Shown here: positions 1 through 7,915 of the stretch, piece by piece
How positions within the stretch are numbered: the stretch's first letter is position 1
Layout of the letters: every line of letters begins with the position of its first letter
DNA from: CF-162 sp040882565
Lineage (GTDB): Bacteria > Chloroflexota > Dehalococcoidia > SM23-28-2 > RBG-16-64-32
Length of the DNA: 64,000 nt
Direction: 5' to 3'
Assembly: GCA_040882565.1 (NCBI GenBank)
Contig: JBBEAZ010000014.1
Span: 62,001-126,000, forward strand
The notes under the pieces: model-generated
What the model saw: the letters and a program-made list of their open reading frames with translations, nothing else
Told to the model about the DNA's origin: nothing
The model's database searches: none
Position numbers and translations under genes: made by a program

Positions 1-105
1 CTCGCGTACGCCTGCGATGACGCTGGCCTCAGCGGCACCGAGGAGGACGAGAGTCGTGACCGCCCCGAGGAGCGCGACGAGGCCGATGATTGTTTCGTTA
101 TCCAT
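1..105 (-). CDS. N-terminus of a membrane protein, possibly CNNM/CorC-type (partial)
   Basis: Only the first 35 codons lie in the window; the gene runs off the left edge. The peptide begins MDNETIIGLVALLGAV and continues as a hydrophobic segment followed by GAAEAS. This resembles the first membrane helix of DUF21/CNNM-family transporters, which carry a GAEAA-like motif there. Its ATG overlaps the stop of the upstream acetyltransferase gene by 8 bases, so the two are probably translationally coupled. The family call is a guess from a short stretch. Confidence 0.4.
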   Translation of the reverse strand, partial: MDNETIIGLVALLGAVTTLVLLGAAEASVIAGVRE

Positions 106-757
106 CGCGCGCACGCTTCTTGATCGGCCGCGCGGGAATGCCCGCTACGCGCTCGCCGTCCTCCACGTTGTCGGTGACCACGGAGCCCGCCCCTGTGGTG
201 GCGCCTTTGCCTACGCGGACAGGGGCGACGAGCAGAGTGTCGCTGCCGATGAATGCGCCGTCGTCGATGACGGTGCGGTGCTTTGAGACACCGTCATAGT
301 TGCAGGTGATGGCGCCGGCACCGATGTTGACGTCCGCACCGACGTCCGCATCGCCGATGTAGCTGAAGTGGTGAGACTTGCTGCCGCGGCCGATTCGCGA
401 TGCCTTGACTTCGACGAAGTTGCCGAGGTGCACGCCCGACTCGATGTGGGCGCCGCCGCGAAGGTGGCAGAAGGGCCCGACGTGGACGCCCTTCTCGAGC
501 GTAGAGTCTTCGATAACGGTGTTTGGGCCGATGCGGCAGGCAGGACCGATCACGGATTTGCCGCTGATTGTGGTGTTCGGCTGAATCACGGTGCCTGCGC
601 CAATTTCGACGTTGGCGTCGATGTAAGTGGTCGCGGGGTCAATGATCGTGACGGCGGCTGCAGTCAGGCGGGCGGCGTGTGCGACGCGCGCTTCCAGGTC
701 GCGCTGGAAGCGTTTATGCGCTTCGTTTTCTGTGGTGTTCGTGGATTGGGTAGTCAT
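98..757 (-). CDS. Stand-alone GlmU-type acetyltransferase (left-handed beta helix)
   Basis: The 219-residue product has hexapeptide-repeat turns throughout (residues about 40-205) and the GlmU C-terminal signature: KASRIGRGSK, HHFSYIGD, NIGAGAITCNYDG and FIGSDTLLVAPV. In GlmU this half acetylates glucosamine-1-phosphate with acetyl-CoA to make the precursor of UDP-GlcNAc. The usual N-terminal uridylyltransferase domain (about 230 residues) is absent; a 35-residue helical lead takes its place. The uridylyl step must therefore be encoded elsewhere, or the enzyme acts on another sugar phosphate. A consensus-like promoter lies about 200 bases upstream. Confidence 0.8.
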   Translation of the reverse strand: MTTQSTNTTENEAHKRFQRDLEARVAHAARLTAAAVTIIDPATTYIDANVEIGAGTVIQPNTTISGKSVIGPACRIGPNTVIEDSTLEKGVHVGPFCHLRGGAHIESGVHLGNFVEVKASRIGRGSKSHHFSYIGDADVGADVNIGAGAITCNYDGVSKHRTVIDDGAFIGSDTLLVAPVRVGKGATTGAGSVVTDNVEDGERVAGIPARPIKKRARDG

Positions 758-954
758 CTAGGAATGTCAGGTGATGTGCGGAATCGCAATGCGGCTAGTT
801 CGCCGGAAGGGCGGCGATACAGGGAGTCAGACGCTCCGGCACCCCGCGGCGTTGACAGACGTCAGGCGAGCGCGTACCGGGAGGTTCGCTGCTATCTGGG
901 GGTTCGCTAACGTCCAAGTGAGGTCGGCTCGTTTGCATTCAAGGTGTGGAACAA

Positions 955-984
955 ATGTTAGCGAGCATACGGAAAGGCTGTCAA
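955..984 (-). promoter_or_regulatory. Sigma-70-type promoter for the glmU-like gene
   Basis: On the minus strand a perfect TTGACA (984-979) is followed after 18 bases by TAACAT (960-955). Transcription would start near 948 and leave a leader of about 190 bases before the acetyltransferase ATG. Confidence 0.55.
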
Positions 985-1050
985 ATTTTACGTGGCCGCC
1001 AGCACCGTTCGCGCCCTCCAGGTCACCTGTCTCCTGCCGCATGCGCCCGA

Positions 1051-1056
1051 TATACT
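1051..1056 (+). promoter_or_regulatory. -10 box of alaS, leaderless arrangement
   Basis: TATACT ends 7 bases before the GTG chosen for alaS. No Shine-Dalgarno lies between them and the expected +1 falls on or beside the start codon. No convincing -35 is visible. Confidence 0.5.
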
Positions 1057-1063
1057 GGCCATC

Positions 1064-3745
1064 GTGGACGGACACGAGTTAAGACAGGCTTTCCTGGGCT
1101 TCTTCGAGGAGCGCGGGCATCGTGTCGTGCGCGGCGCGCCGATTGTGCCTCCGGGCGACCCGACGCTGCTTTTCACGAGTGCCGGGATGGTGCCGTTTAA
1201 GGCTTACTTCACGGGGCAGGTGGAGCCGCCGTCACGAAGGCTGGCGAGCGTGCAGAAGTGCTTTCGCACGAGCGATATCGAGTCGGTCGGGGACACACAG
1301 CACCTGACGCTGTTCGAGATGCTGGGCAACTTCAGCATCGGCGACTACTTCAAGGCGGAGATGGTGCCGTGGGCGCAGGAGTTCCTGACGCAACGCCTCG
1401 GCATCCCGCAGGAGCGTCTGTGGCCGGCGGTGTTCGAAGACGACGACGAAGCGTTTGACCTGTGGCTGGCGGAGGGATATCCGGCGGAACGGATCATGCG
1501 CTACGGCGAGGAGGACAACTACTGGTTCTCCGGTGACGTGGGCCCCTGCGGGCCTGACTCCGAGATCCATTACGACTTTGGGGAGCAATACGGCTGCGGG
1601 CCGGACTGTCATCCCGCGCACGGCCACGACCGCTTCGTCGAGATCTGGAACCTTGTTTTCATGACTTACTACTGCGACGGCGAAAAGCGTGAACCGCTGC
1701 CGCAGAAGAACATCGATACTGGTTCCGGATTCGAGCGGGTGATGACTGTCGTCCTGCATAACAGCGATGAGTGGGATAAGAGCAAGCTGCCGTCGGTTTA
1801 CGATACGGACCTGTTCCGGCCGATCATCGCGAAGATCGAGGAGCTTTCTGGCAAGACCTATGGTGTCGCCGATGAGACCGACCGGGCGATGCGGATTGTT
1901 GCGGAGCACGCACGCGCTGTCACGTTCCTGATCGGGGACGAGCGGACGCCTGTTGTGCCGTCGAACGAGGAGCGTGGGTACGTCTGCAGGCGGATGCTGC
2001 GGCGGGCTGTATACTTCGGGCGGCGCGCATTGGGGATCGAGGGACCGTTTCTTGCCGACTTAGCGGAGACGGTGATCGCCGGGATGAAGGACTCGTACCC
2101 CGAACTGGAGAGCCGGGCGTCGTTCATCCACGAGATCATCGGCCCCGAGGAGCGCCGCTTCGATGAGACTCTGCACAGGGGGCTAGAACGGCTAGAGGAA
2201 ATCATTCGCTCAGCCGATGAGAAGCAGGTTGCCGGCGCGGACGCGTTTGTCTTGCATGACACTTACGGGTTTCCGATCGAGCTGACTCGGGAGATCGCTG
2301 CCGAACATGGTTTCTCAGTCGACGAGGCCGGATTCGAGGCGGAAATGGCTCAGCAGCGGACGCGGGCGCGGGCAGCTGCCGGCGGCGCGGAGTTCGTTGC
2401 GGCCGAAGCGTTTTATGCATCCCTTGTGAAGGATGCAACGCTGTTCACCGGCTACGATGAGGTGGAGACGCGCACGAAGATCGTCGCGCTGCTGGTGAAT
2501 GGCGAGGCTGTGGACTCGGCGGATGACGGCGTGGTGGAGGTGTTTCTGGAGGCGACGCCGTTGTACCCGGAGGGTGGCGGACAGGTGAGCGACCGCGGCG
2601 AGATCACGGGGCCGAGCGGGCGGATTGAAGTCGAGGACACGCATCGAGTTGCTGAGAAGCTGATCGTGCATCGGGGCCGGATTATCGAAGGCCGGGTGGC
2701 TGTTGGCGATGAGGTGACAGCGCGGGTTGACCCGGAGCACCGGGCGAACACGCGTAGGAACCATACGGCAACGCATCTTCTGCACGCTGGACTGAGGCAG
2801 GTTCTGGGCTCGCATGTGCGGCAGGCGGGGTCTCTTGTTTCGCCGAACTACTTGCGGTTCGACTTCACGCACACTGAGGCGGTGACGGCGGAGCAACTCT
2901 CCGAAGTTGAGGCGCTGGTGAATGAGAAGGTGCGTCAGGATGTGCCGGTGCACACGCGCGAGACGACGTTTGACGAGGCGATGAGCGAGGGTGTGCTGGC
3001 GTTCTTTGGAGACAAGTATGGGGAGAAGGTGCGGGTCGTCGAGGTGAATACGGTGGTGCCGCGCTTTAGCGCAGAGCTTTGCGGGGGCACGCACTGTGAG
3101 CGCACCGGCGAGATTGGGTTGATCCTGATCACGGGCGAGTCTTCGATCGGCTCCGGCATGCGGCGGGTTGAGGCGCTGACAGGCGTCGCGGCTGAGAAGC
3201 ATGCGCGCGAGCAGGAGCAGGCGATCGCCGAGATCGCGAGGCGGCTGGGTGCGCCGAAACGGAACATCATGCAGAAGATCGAATCGCTCATCGAAGAGAA
3301 CGATGCCGCCCGTAAGCGTATCGAGAAGCTCGAACGCTCGCTCGCGAGTGGGCCGAAAGGTGGAGACCTGCTGGAAGGGGCGACCAGTGTCGATGGCGTG
3401 GCGCTCGTGGCCAAGCGCGTCGATGCTCCGAGCGTGGATGCACTCAGGTATATGGCCGATGCGCTGCGGCAGTCGCTTGATTCGGGCGTGGCGGTCCTTG
3501 GTTCGTTGATCGATGAGAAACCGTTCTTTATAGCGGTGGTGACGAAGGATTTGAATGGGCGCGGAGTGCATGCGGGCAATCTTCTGAAGCAGGTCGCGAC
3601 AGTGGCAGGTGGCAGCGGTGGCGGGCGGCCGGACATGGCCCAGGGTGGCGGCAAAGAAGCCGGGAAGCTGGAGGAGGCGCTCGCCATTGTTCCGGACGCG
3701 GTGCGGGAGATGCTCAAGGGCGCGGCGATCAGCACTTCTGAGTGA
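1064..3745 (+). CDS. alaS: Alanyl-tRNA synthetase
   Basis: This gene attaches alanine to tRNA-Ala and edits mischarged Ser/Gly. The 893-residue protein has the class II catalytic core at the N-terminus (GHELRQAFLGFFEERGH, LLFTSAGMVPFK), then the editing domain with HTATHLLH and CGGTHC zinc-ligand motifs, then a coiled coil and the C-terminal domain (GGSGGGRPDMAQGGG). I chose GTG at 1064 because it gives the family's usual first residues; the frame opens further upstream to 992, but those residues are not family-like. The gene ends one base before ruvX, the usual alaS-ruvX-mltG order. Confidence 0.97.
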   Translation: MDGHELRQAFLGFFEERGHRVVRGAPIVPPGDPTLLFTSAGMVPFKAYFTGQVEPPSRRLASVQKCFRTSDIESVGDTQHLTLFEMLGNFSIGDYFKAEMVPWAQEFLTQRLGIPQERLWPAVFEDDDEAFDLWLAEGYPAERIMRYGEEDNYWFSGDVGPCGPDSEIHYDFGEQYGCGPDCHPAHGHDRFVEIWNLVFMTYYCDGEKREPLPQKNIDTGSGFERVMTVVLHNSDEWDKSKLPSVYDTDLFRPIIAKIEELSGKTYGVADETDRAMRIVAEHARAVTFLIGDERTPVVPSNEERGYVCRRMLRRAVYFGRRALGIEGPFLADLAETVIAGMKDSYPELESRASFIHEIIGPEERRFDETLHRGLERLEEIIRSADEKQVAGADAFVLHDTYGFPIELTREIAAEHGFSVDEAGFEAEMAQQRTRARAAAGGAEFVAAEAFYASLVKDATLFTGYDEVETRTKIVALLVNGEAVDSADDGVVEVFLEATPLYPEGGGQVSDRGEITGPSGRIEVEDTHRVAEKLIVHRGRIIEGRVAVGDEVTARVDPEHRANTRRNHTATHLLHAGLRQVLGSHVRQAGSLVSPNYLRFDFTHTEAVTAEQLSEVEALVNEKVRQDVPVHTRETTFDEAMSEGVLAFFGDKYGEKVRVVEVNTVVPRFSAELCGGTHCERTGEIGLILITGESSIGSGMRRVEALTGVAAEKHAREQEQAIAEIARRLGAPKRNIMQKIESLIEENDAARKRIEKLERSLASGPKGGDLLEGATSVDGVALVAKRVDAPSVDALRYMADALRQSLDSGVAVLGSLIDEKPFFIAVVTKDLNGRGVHAGNLLKQVATVAGGSGGGRPDMAQGGGKEAGKLEEALAIVPDAVREMLKGAAISTSE

Positions 3746-3746
3746 T

Positions 3747-4160
3747 ATGCGGATAGTCGGAATCGACTTTGGAGAGAAGCGTATTGGGGTTGCTGCTGGG
3801 GACGATCGCATGCGGCTGGCCGTCCCGGTGACAACGGTCGAGAGCCGTGGGGATCCCGTGGGCGAGATCGAGAGCATAGTCACCGAACAGCACGCCGAGA
3901 CCCTAGTAGTCGGCCTGCCGCTGTCGCTGACTGGTGCGGAAGGCCCGCAGGCACAGCGCGTCCGCGAGGTGGTCGACGCGCTGGCGAAGCGCCTGACGAT
4001 ACCGGTGCATACATATGACGAGCGTTTGACGACGGCGCAGGCCGCGCGCCTGCCAGGGGGTTCGACGCGCAAGGCGACGAGCGGGGCGGCAAGTAAGGAC
4101 GCGGTCGCGGCAAGCATCATGCTGCAGGCGTACATGGACAGCCAGAGGCCGTACGATTAG
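3747..4160 (+). CDS. ruvX: RuvX/YqgF-type RNase H-fold nuclease
   Basis: The 137-residue protein starts MRIVGIDFGEKRIGVA, the RNase H-fold D-x-G-x-x-R-x-G motif of the RuvX/YqgF family (pre-16S rRNA processing in E. coli, Holliday-junction resolvase homolog). Further family motifs follow: VVGLPLSLTG, YDERLTT and a late Asp in ASKDAVAA. It starts one base after the alaS stop, so it is co-transcribed. Confidence 0.9.
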   Translation: MRIVGIDFGEKRIGVAAGDDRMRLAVPVTTVESRGDPVGEIESIVTEQHAETLVVGLPLSLTGAEGPQAQRVREVVDALAKRLTIPVHTYDERLTTAQAARLPGGSTRKATSGAASKDAVAASIMLQAYMDSQRPYD

Positions 4161-4191
4161 CGCCCGTATCCCTTCGCTGCTTGCGGCGGGC

Positions 4192-5220
4192 GTGGCGGTG
4201 GTGCTGGCGGTTATTGCCGCGTGGTTGGTTATCAGCAGTCCGGGTGCGATCGACGGGCCGAGTGGGTACTCGGAGGCGCCGACGCCGGGTGCGGTGATTG
4301 AAGTCGAGGTTGAGCCAGGCGAAGCGCCGAGCGAGATTGCGGAGACGCTTGAGGCGCGCGGCGCGATCGAGTCTGGAACGCAGTTCCGCGTGCTCGTCTC
4401 GCTGATGGGGTACGACGGTCTGCTCCAGGCTGGCAACTACGAGCTGCAGCGCAATATGCCGGCGCTCGACGTGATCTACCGCATGCGCAATGGGATTGTG
4501 TCGACGCGCTCTGTGACGGTTGTTGAAGGCTGGCAGATGGGCGAGATCGCGGATGCCGTCGACCAACAGGGTGTATCACGTGGCGACTTTCTGGCGGCGG
4601 CAGGGAGCCGCGAGTACGACTTCGACTTAGTGCAGGCGATCCCGGAGGGGGAGTCGCTACAGGGCTATCTCTACCCGGCCACCTATTCGTTGAGGGCGAG
4701 CGACACAGGCGCAACGGTGGTGGAGCACATGCTGGAAGCATTCGATGCCAACGTCCCTGACGACGTGATGACGAAGGCGGAAGCGCTCGGGCTGACGCTG
4801 CATGAGGTCGTGACGCTGGCCTCAATCATCGAGCGCGAGGCGCAGGCGGCGGATGAATCGTCGATCATGGCGCAGGTGTTCCTGAAGCGCTTGCGCGATG
4901 GCTATTCCCTGGACGCCGATCCGACGGTGCAGTTTGCGCTGGCTCAGGACCCCGGCAACGTCGCGGAGTTCGGGTACTGGAAGCAGGCGCTGACGCTTGA
5001 CGACTTGGCCTACGATTCGCCGTACAACACGTACGTTTACTACGGCTTGCCTCCGGGGCCGATCTGCAATCCGAGCGCTGCCTCAATCACAGCCGTGGTC
5101 AATCCGACAGACACCGAGTTCTTATACTTTGTCGCCAAGTCTGACGGCACGCACGCGTTCGCGGAGACGTACGAGGAGCACCTGGCGAACGTGGAGTTGC
5201 ACCAGGGTGGGAGCCAGTAG
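4192..5220 (+). CDS. mltG: Endolytic murein transglycosylase MltG
   Basis: MltG cleaves nascent glycan strands in the membrane and so ends peptidoglycan polymerisation. The 342-residue frame has one N-terminal membrane helix, a LysM-like region, then the YceG domain. Its catalytic Glu lies in LASIIEREA (about E214), followed by VFLKRL and DPTVQFAL. The start is uncertain: GTG 4192 leaves a helix with no positive charge in front. An in-frame ATT at 4156, overlapping the ruvX stop, would add an Arg-containing lead. It lies between ruvX and aroE in one operon. Confidence 0.9.
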   Translation: MAVVLAVIAAWLVISSPGAIDGPSGYSEAPTPGAVIEVEVEPGEAPSEIAETLEARGAIESGTQFRVLVSLMGYDGLLQAGNYELQRNMPALDVIYRMRNGIVSTRSVTVVEGWQMGEIADAVDQQGVSRGDFLAAAGSREYDFDLVQAIPEGESLQGYLYPATYSLRASDTGATVVEHMLEAFDANVPDDVMTKAEALGLTLHEVVTLASIIEREAQAADESSIMAQVFLKRLRDGYSLDADPTVQFALAQDPGNVAEFGYWKQALTLDDLAYDSPYNTYVYYGLPPGPICNPSAASITAVVNPTDTEFLYFVAKSDGTHAFAETYEEHLANVELHQGGSQ

Positions 5221-6077
5221 TGCAGTACGTGGGCGTGATCTCCGGTGTCGGGAAGAAGTCGCTGTCGCGCTTTTTCCAGCAGGCCGCATTCGACCGTCTC
5301 GGGATCGGGGTGAAGTACGAACACTGGCCGACGCCCGCCGACGGCCTGGAGACGCGGGTCATCGGGCTGCGCGCGCCGAGCGTCCTCGGGGCCAACGTAA
5401 CGATACCGCACAAGCAAGCATGCGTGGGAATGATGGATAGTGTTGACCCGTTGGTGGAGAAGGTGGGTGCGCTGAACACGATCCTGAACGACGAGGGCAA
5501 GCTGCGAGGGTACAACACGGACGTGCACGGCTTTTTGACAGCGCTCGCTGACGCTTACTTTGAACCGCGTGGTTGCCGGGCGCTGATCGCCGGCGCGGGC
5601 GGAGCGGCGCGCGCCGTTGTTGTGGGACTAGCGGGCAGGGGCGCTGCGCGAATCGTCGTTATCAACCGGACGCCGGAGCGGGCTGAACGCTTGGTGGCGG
5701 AACTGACACCGATTGTGGGCGACACGGAGCTTGTAGCGCGGCCCGACACACGCGAATCATGGGAGGATGCGACAGCTGAGGCCGGCCTTTTGGTAAACTG
5801 TACCTCGCTCGGTTCTGCCGGGACGCCCGAAGAAGACCAATCTCCTGTGCCTGCCGATTTGATTCATTCACAAGCTCTTGTCTATGACCTCGTCTACGGG
5901 CCGGCGGCGACGAAGCTGATTCGTGACGCGCGCGCGGCGGGGGCACGAACTGTGGGCGGGCTACCGATGCTGATCCATCAGGGCGCAGCGTCATTCGAGC
6001 TATGGACGGGGCAGAAGGCACCGCTCGATGTGATGTTTCAGGCTGCTGAGGAAGCGCTTGCCGAGGAGAGTGGCTGA
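5220..6077 (+). CDS. aroE: Shikimate 5-dehydrogenase
   Basis: The enzyme reduces 3-dehydroshikimate to shikimate with NADPH. The 285-residue protein shows the substrate-site motif GANVTIPHK with the catalytic Lys, GYNTDVHGF, the nucleotide-binding GAGGAARAV, the NADP-preferring INRTPERA, and NCTSLG and GLPMLIHQGA. The start is GTG in TAGTG, overlapping the mltG stop by one base. It opens the shikimate gene run that continues with aroC and aroKB. Confidence 0.95.
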   Translation: MQYVGVISGVGKKSLSRFFQQAAFDRLGIGVKYEHWPTPADGLETRVIGLRAPSVLGANVTIPHKQACVGMMDSVDPLVEKVGALNTILNDEGKLRGYNTDVHGFLTALADAYFEPRGCRALIAGAGGAARAVVVGLAGRGAARIVVINRTPERAERLVAELTPIVGDTELVARPDTRESWEDATAEAGLLVNCTSLGSAGTPEEDQSPVPADLIHSQALVYDLVYGPAATKLIRDARAAGARTVGGLPMLIHQGAASFELWTGQKAPLDVMFQAAEEALAEESG

Positions 6078-6736
6078 TGCTGACGTGGGCGCTCCTCGGA
6101 TTGTTCATTTTCTTCCTGATCGTCACCTACATAGTCGTCCAGGGCACACGCGCAGCGCTCGCGTGGCGCGAGGCGGCGGCGAAGGGCGATGTCAAGGTGA
6201 TCCGCGATATTGTCGAAGACTGTCTTACCTCCTGGCGTTCGCAGAAGCGGCCGAAGCCGGTGCCGATCGAAGTCTGGCGTGGCATCCAAAGCCTGCAGTT
6301 GGTGGATGTCGAGGCTGATTTCGTGCGCGTGTCAGCGACGGCTGAGAGTGAATACAAGCTCACGGACCGCAAATGGATCGAGATGAGGAATCCTCTGCAA
6401 GAAGGGACGGCGATCGTCGCCAAGGCCGCGGAGATGATCTTCTATGAACTGCCCCACTACCAGCCCGACCGCCTGCAGATCGACGTGTACACGACGTTCC
6501 GTGATTCGTCTGGCGCCACTCAACGGGAGTGCATTCTGTCCTCCGAGACGACGCGCGAGCTGGCCCGCGAAGTGGACTGGGAAGAGTGGACGGCCGAGGA
6601 GGTCGTCGAGAGCCTCGGCGCTCGATACCGACTGAGTGAGAACGGGCGGCCGCAGGCGATCGAAGTCGCACCACCGCCGGTACGCGAGGAAGAGGCACCG
6701 GAAGCGGCTTCGACCGCGGCGGAGGCGCACTCATGA
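6077..6736 (+). CDS. Membrane-anchored protein of unknown function inside the aro operon
   Basis: The product (219 residues) has a single N-terminal membrane helix (LTWALLGLFIFFLIVTYIVV), then a soluble alpha/beta region with alternating strands such as LQLVDVEADFVRVSA, and an acidic, Ala/Pro-rich tail. The layout recalls membrane-tethered Tim44/NTF2-like domains, but no diagnostic motif supports that. It overlaps aroE by one base (TGATG) and aroC by four (ATGA), so its expression is tied to shikimate synthesis. Confidence 0.75.
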   Translation: MLTWALLGLFIFFLIVTYIVVQGTRAALAWREAAAKGDVKVIRDIVEDCLTSWRSQKRPKPVPIEVWRGIQSLQLVDVEADFVRVSATAESEYKLTDRKWIEMRNPLQEGTAIVAKAAEMIFYELPHYQPDRLQIDVYTTFRDSSGATQRECILSSETTRELAREVDWEEWTAEEVVESLGARYRLSENGRPQAIEVAPPPVREEEAPEAASTAAEAHS

Positions 6737-7911
6737 CGCAGCTGCGGTTCCTGACCGCGGGCGAGTCACATGGGCAGGCGCTGGTGGCGATCCTGGAGGG
6801 AATTCCGGCCGGGCTGCCGATTACTGAGGAGTACATCGCCGAGGACATGCACCGACGCCAGGGCGGCTACGGCCGCTCGAAGCGCCAGCAGCTTGAACAG
6901 GACCATGCACAGCTGATCGGCGGCGTACGTCACGGCCGCACACTTGGCAGCCCGATAGCGATGGTGGTCGCGAATAAGGTCTGGGAAGACTGGCAGGAAG
7001 TGATGAAGGTCGGGGCGTACTCGGGCGACGCGAAGAAGGTGACGCGGTTGCGGCCAGGTCATGCTGACCTCGCCGGCACGATGAAATATGGATTCGACGA
7101 TGTGCGGAACATCCTCGAGCGGGCGTCCGCTAGGGAGACTGCGGCGCGGGTTGCGGTCGGCGCCGTCTGCCGTCGTTTCCTCGAAGAATTCGGCATTGCG
7201 GTTCACTCGCATACCTCGTCGATCGGCGAAGTTACCGTTGAGATTGACGGCGAGCCAGACTGGAAGGCCGTCGAGGAGTCAGCCGTGCGTTGTGCCGATC
7301 CCGCTGCGAGCGACCGGATGGTGGAGGCGATCGACGCCGCACGCGAAGCCGGCGACACGCTCGGCGGGACGTTCGAGATGTGGGCGACCGGTGTGCCGAT
7401 CGGGCTTGGTTCGCATGTTCAGTGGGACCGGAAGCTTGATGGGCGCCTCGCGCAGGCGATCATGAGCATCCAGGCGGCGAAGGGCGTGGACATCGGCGGG
7501 GGGTTCGCGGTGGCTGCGGGGTTGGGGTCGGCCGCGCACGATGTCATCATGCCGCCGGACAAGTGGGACGGGCGCAAGTGGCGGCGCGAGACGAACCGTG
7601 CCGGCGGCCTCGAAGGCGGGATGACGAACGGTGAGCCGGTGATTGTGCGTGGGGCGCTCAAGCCGATATCGACATTGTCGAAGCCGCTGCCATCCGTGGA
7701 CCTCCACAGCGGTGAGGAGATCCAGGCGCACTACGAGCGGTCGGACGTTTGCACGGTGCCTGCGGCAGGGGTGGTCGGTGAGGCGATGGTGGCGATCATC
7801 ATTGCCGGGGCGATGACCGAGAAATTCGGTGGTGACTCGCTGGACGAGGCGAGGCGCGCCTACGCTTCGTACCAAGACACGATCGGTCCGCGCGGGCGCC
7901 CGGTAAACTAG
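6733..7911 (+). CDS. aroC: Chorismate synthase
   Basis: AroC converts EPSP to chorismate using reduced flavin. The 392-residue protein begins LRFLTAGESHGQAL, the first family signature, with GRSKRQQLEQD, RPGHADL, ERASARETAARVAVG and SKPLPSVDL later. Length and motifs are complete. The start codon overlaps the preceding stop. The stop codon region also contains a TAAACT hexamer positioned as a -10 box for aroKB. Confidence 0.97.
   Translation: MTQLRFLTAGESHGQALVAILEGIPAGLPITEEYIAEDMHRRQGGYGRSKRQQLEQDHAQLIGGVRHGRTLGSPIAMVVANKVWEDWQEVMKVGAYSGDAKKVTRLRPGHADLAGTMKYGFDDVRNILERASARETAARVAVGAVCRRFLEEFGIAVHSHTSSIGEVTVEIDGEPDWKAVEESAVRCADPAASDRMVEAIDAAREAGDTLGGTFEMWATGVPIGLGSHVQWDRKLDGRLAQAIMSIQAAKGVDIGGGFAVAAGLGSAAHDVIMPPDKWDGRKWRRETNRAGGLEGGMTNGEPVIVRGALKPISTLSKPLPSVDLHSGEEIQAHYERSDVCTVPAAGVVGEAMVAIIIAGAMTEKFGGDSLDEARRAYASYQDTIGPRGRPVN
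7904..7909 (+). promoter_or_regulatory. Possible internal -10 box for aroKB
   Basis: TAAACT overlaps the aroC stop and ends 6 bases before the aroKB ATG. It fits the leaderless pattern of this window but may be coincidence, since the gene is also within the aro operon. Confidence 0.3.
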
Positions 7912-7915
7912 AGGT

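Noticed and set aside
827..1075. 82-codon minus-strand frame before the glmU-like gene
   Set aside because: It spans the promoters of both divergent genes and has no translation signal.
2315..4135. 606-codon open frame on the minus strand opposite alaS/ruvX
   Set aside because: It is antisense to well-conserved alaS and ruvX, rich in Arg/His and without any domain; a high-GC shadow.
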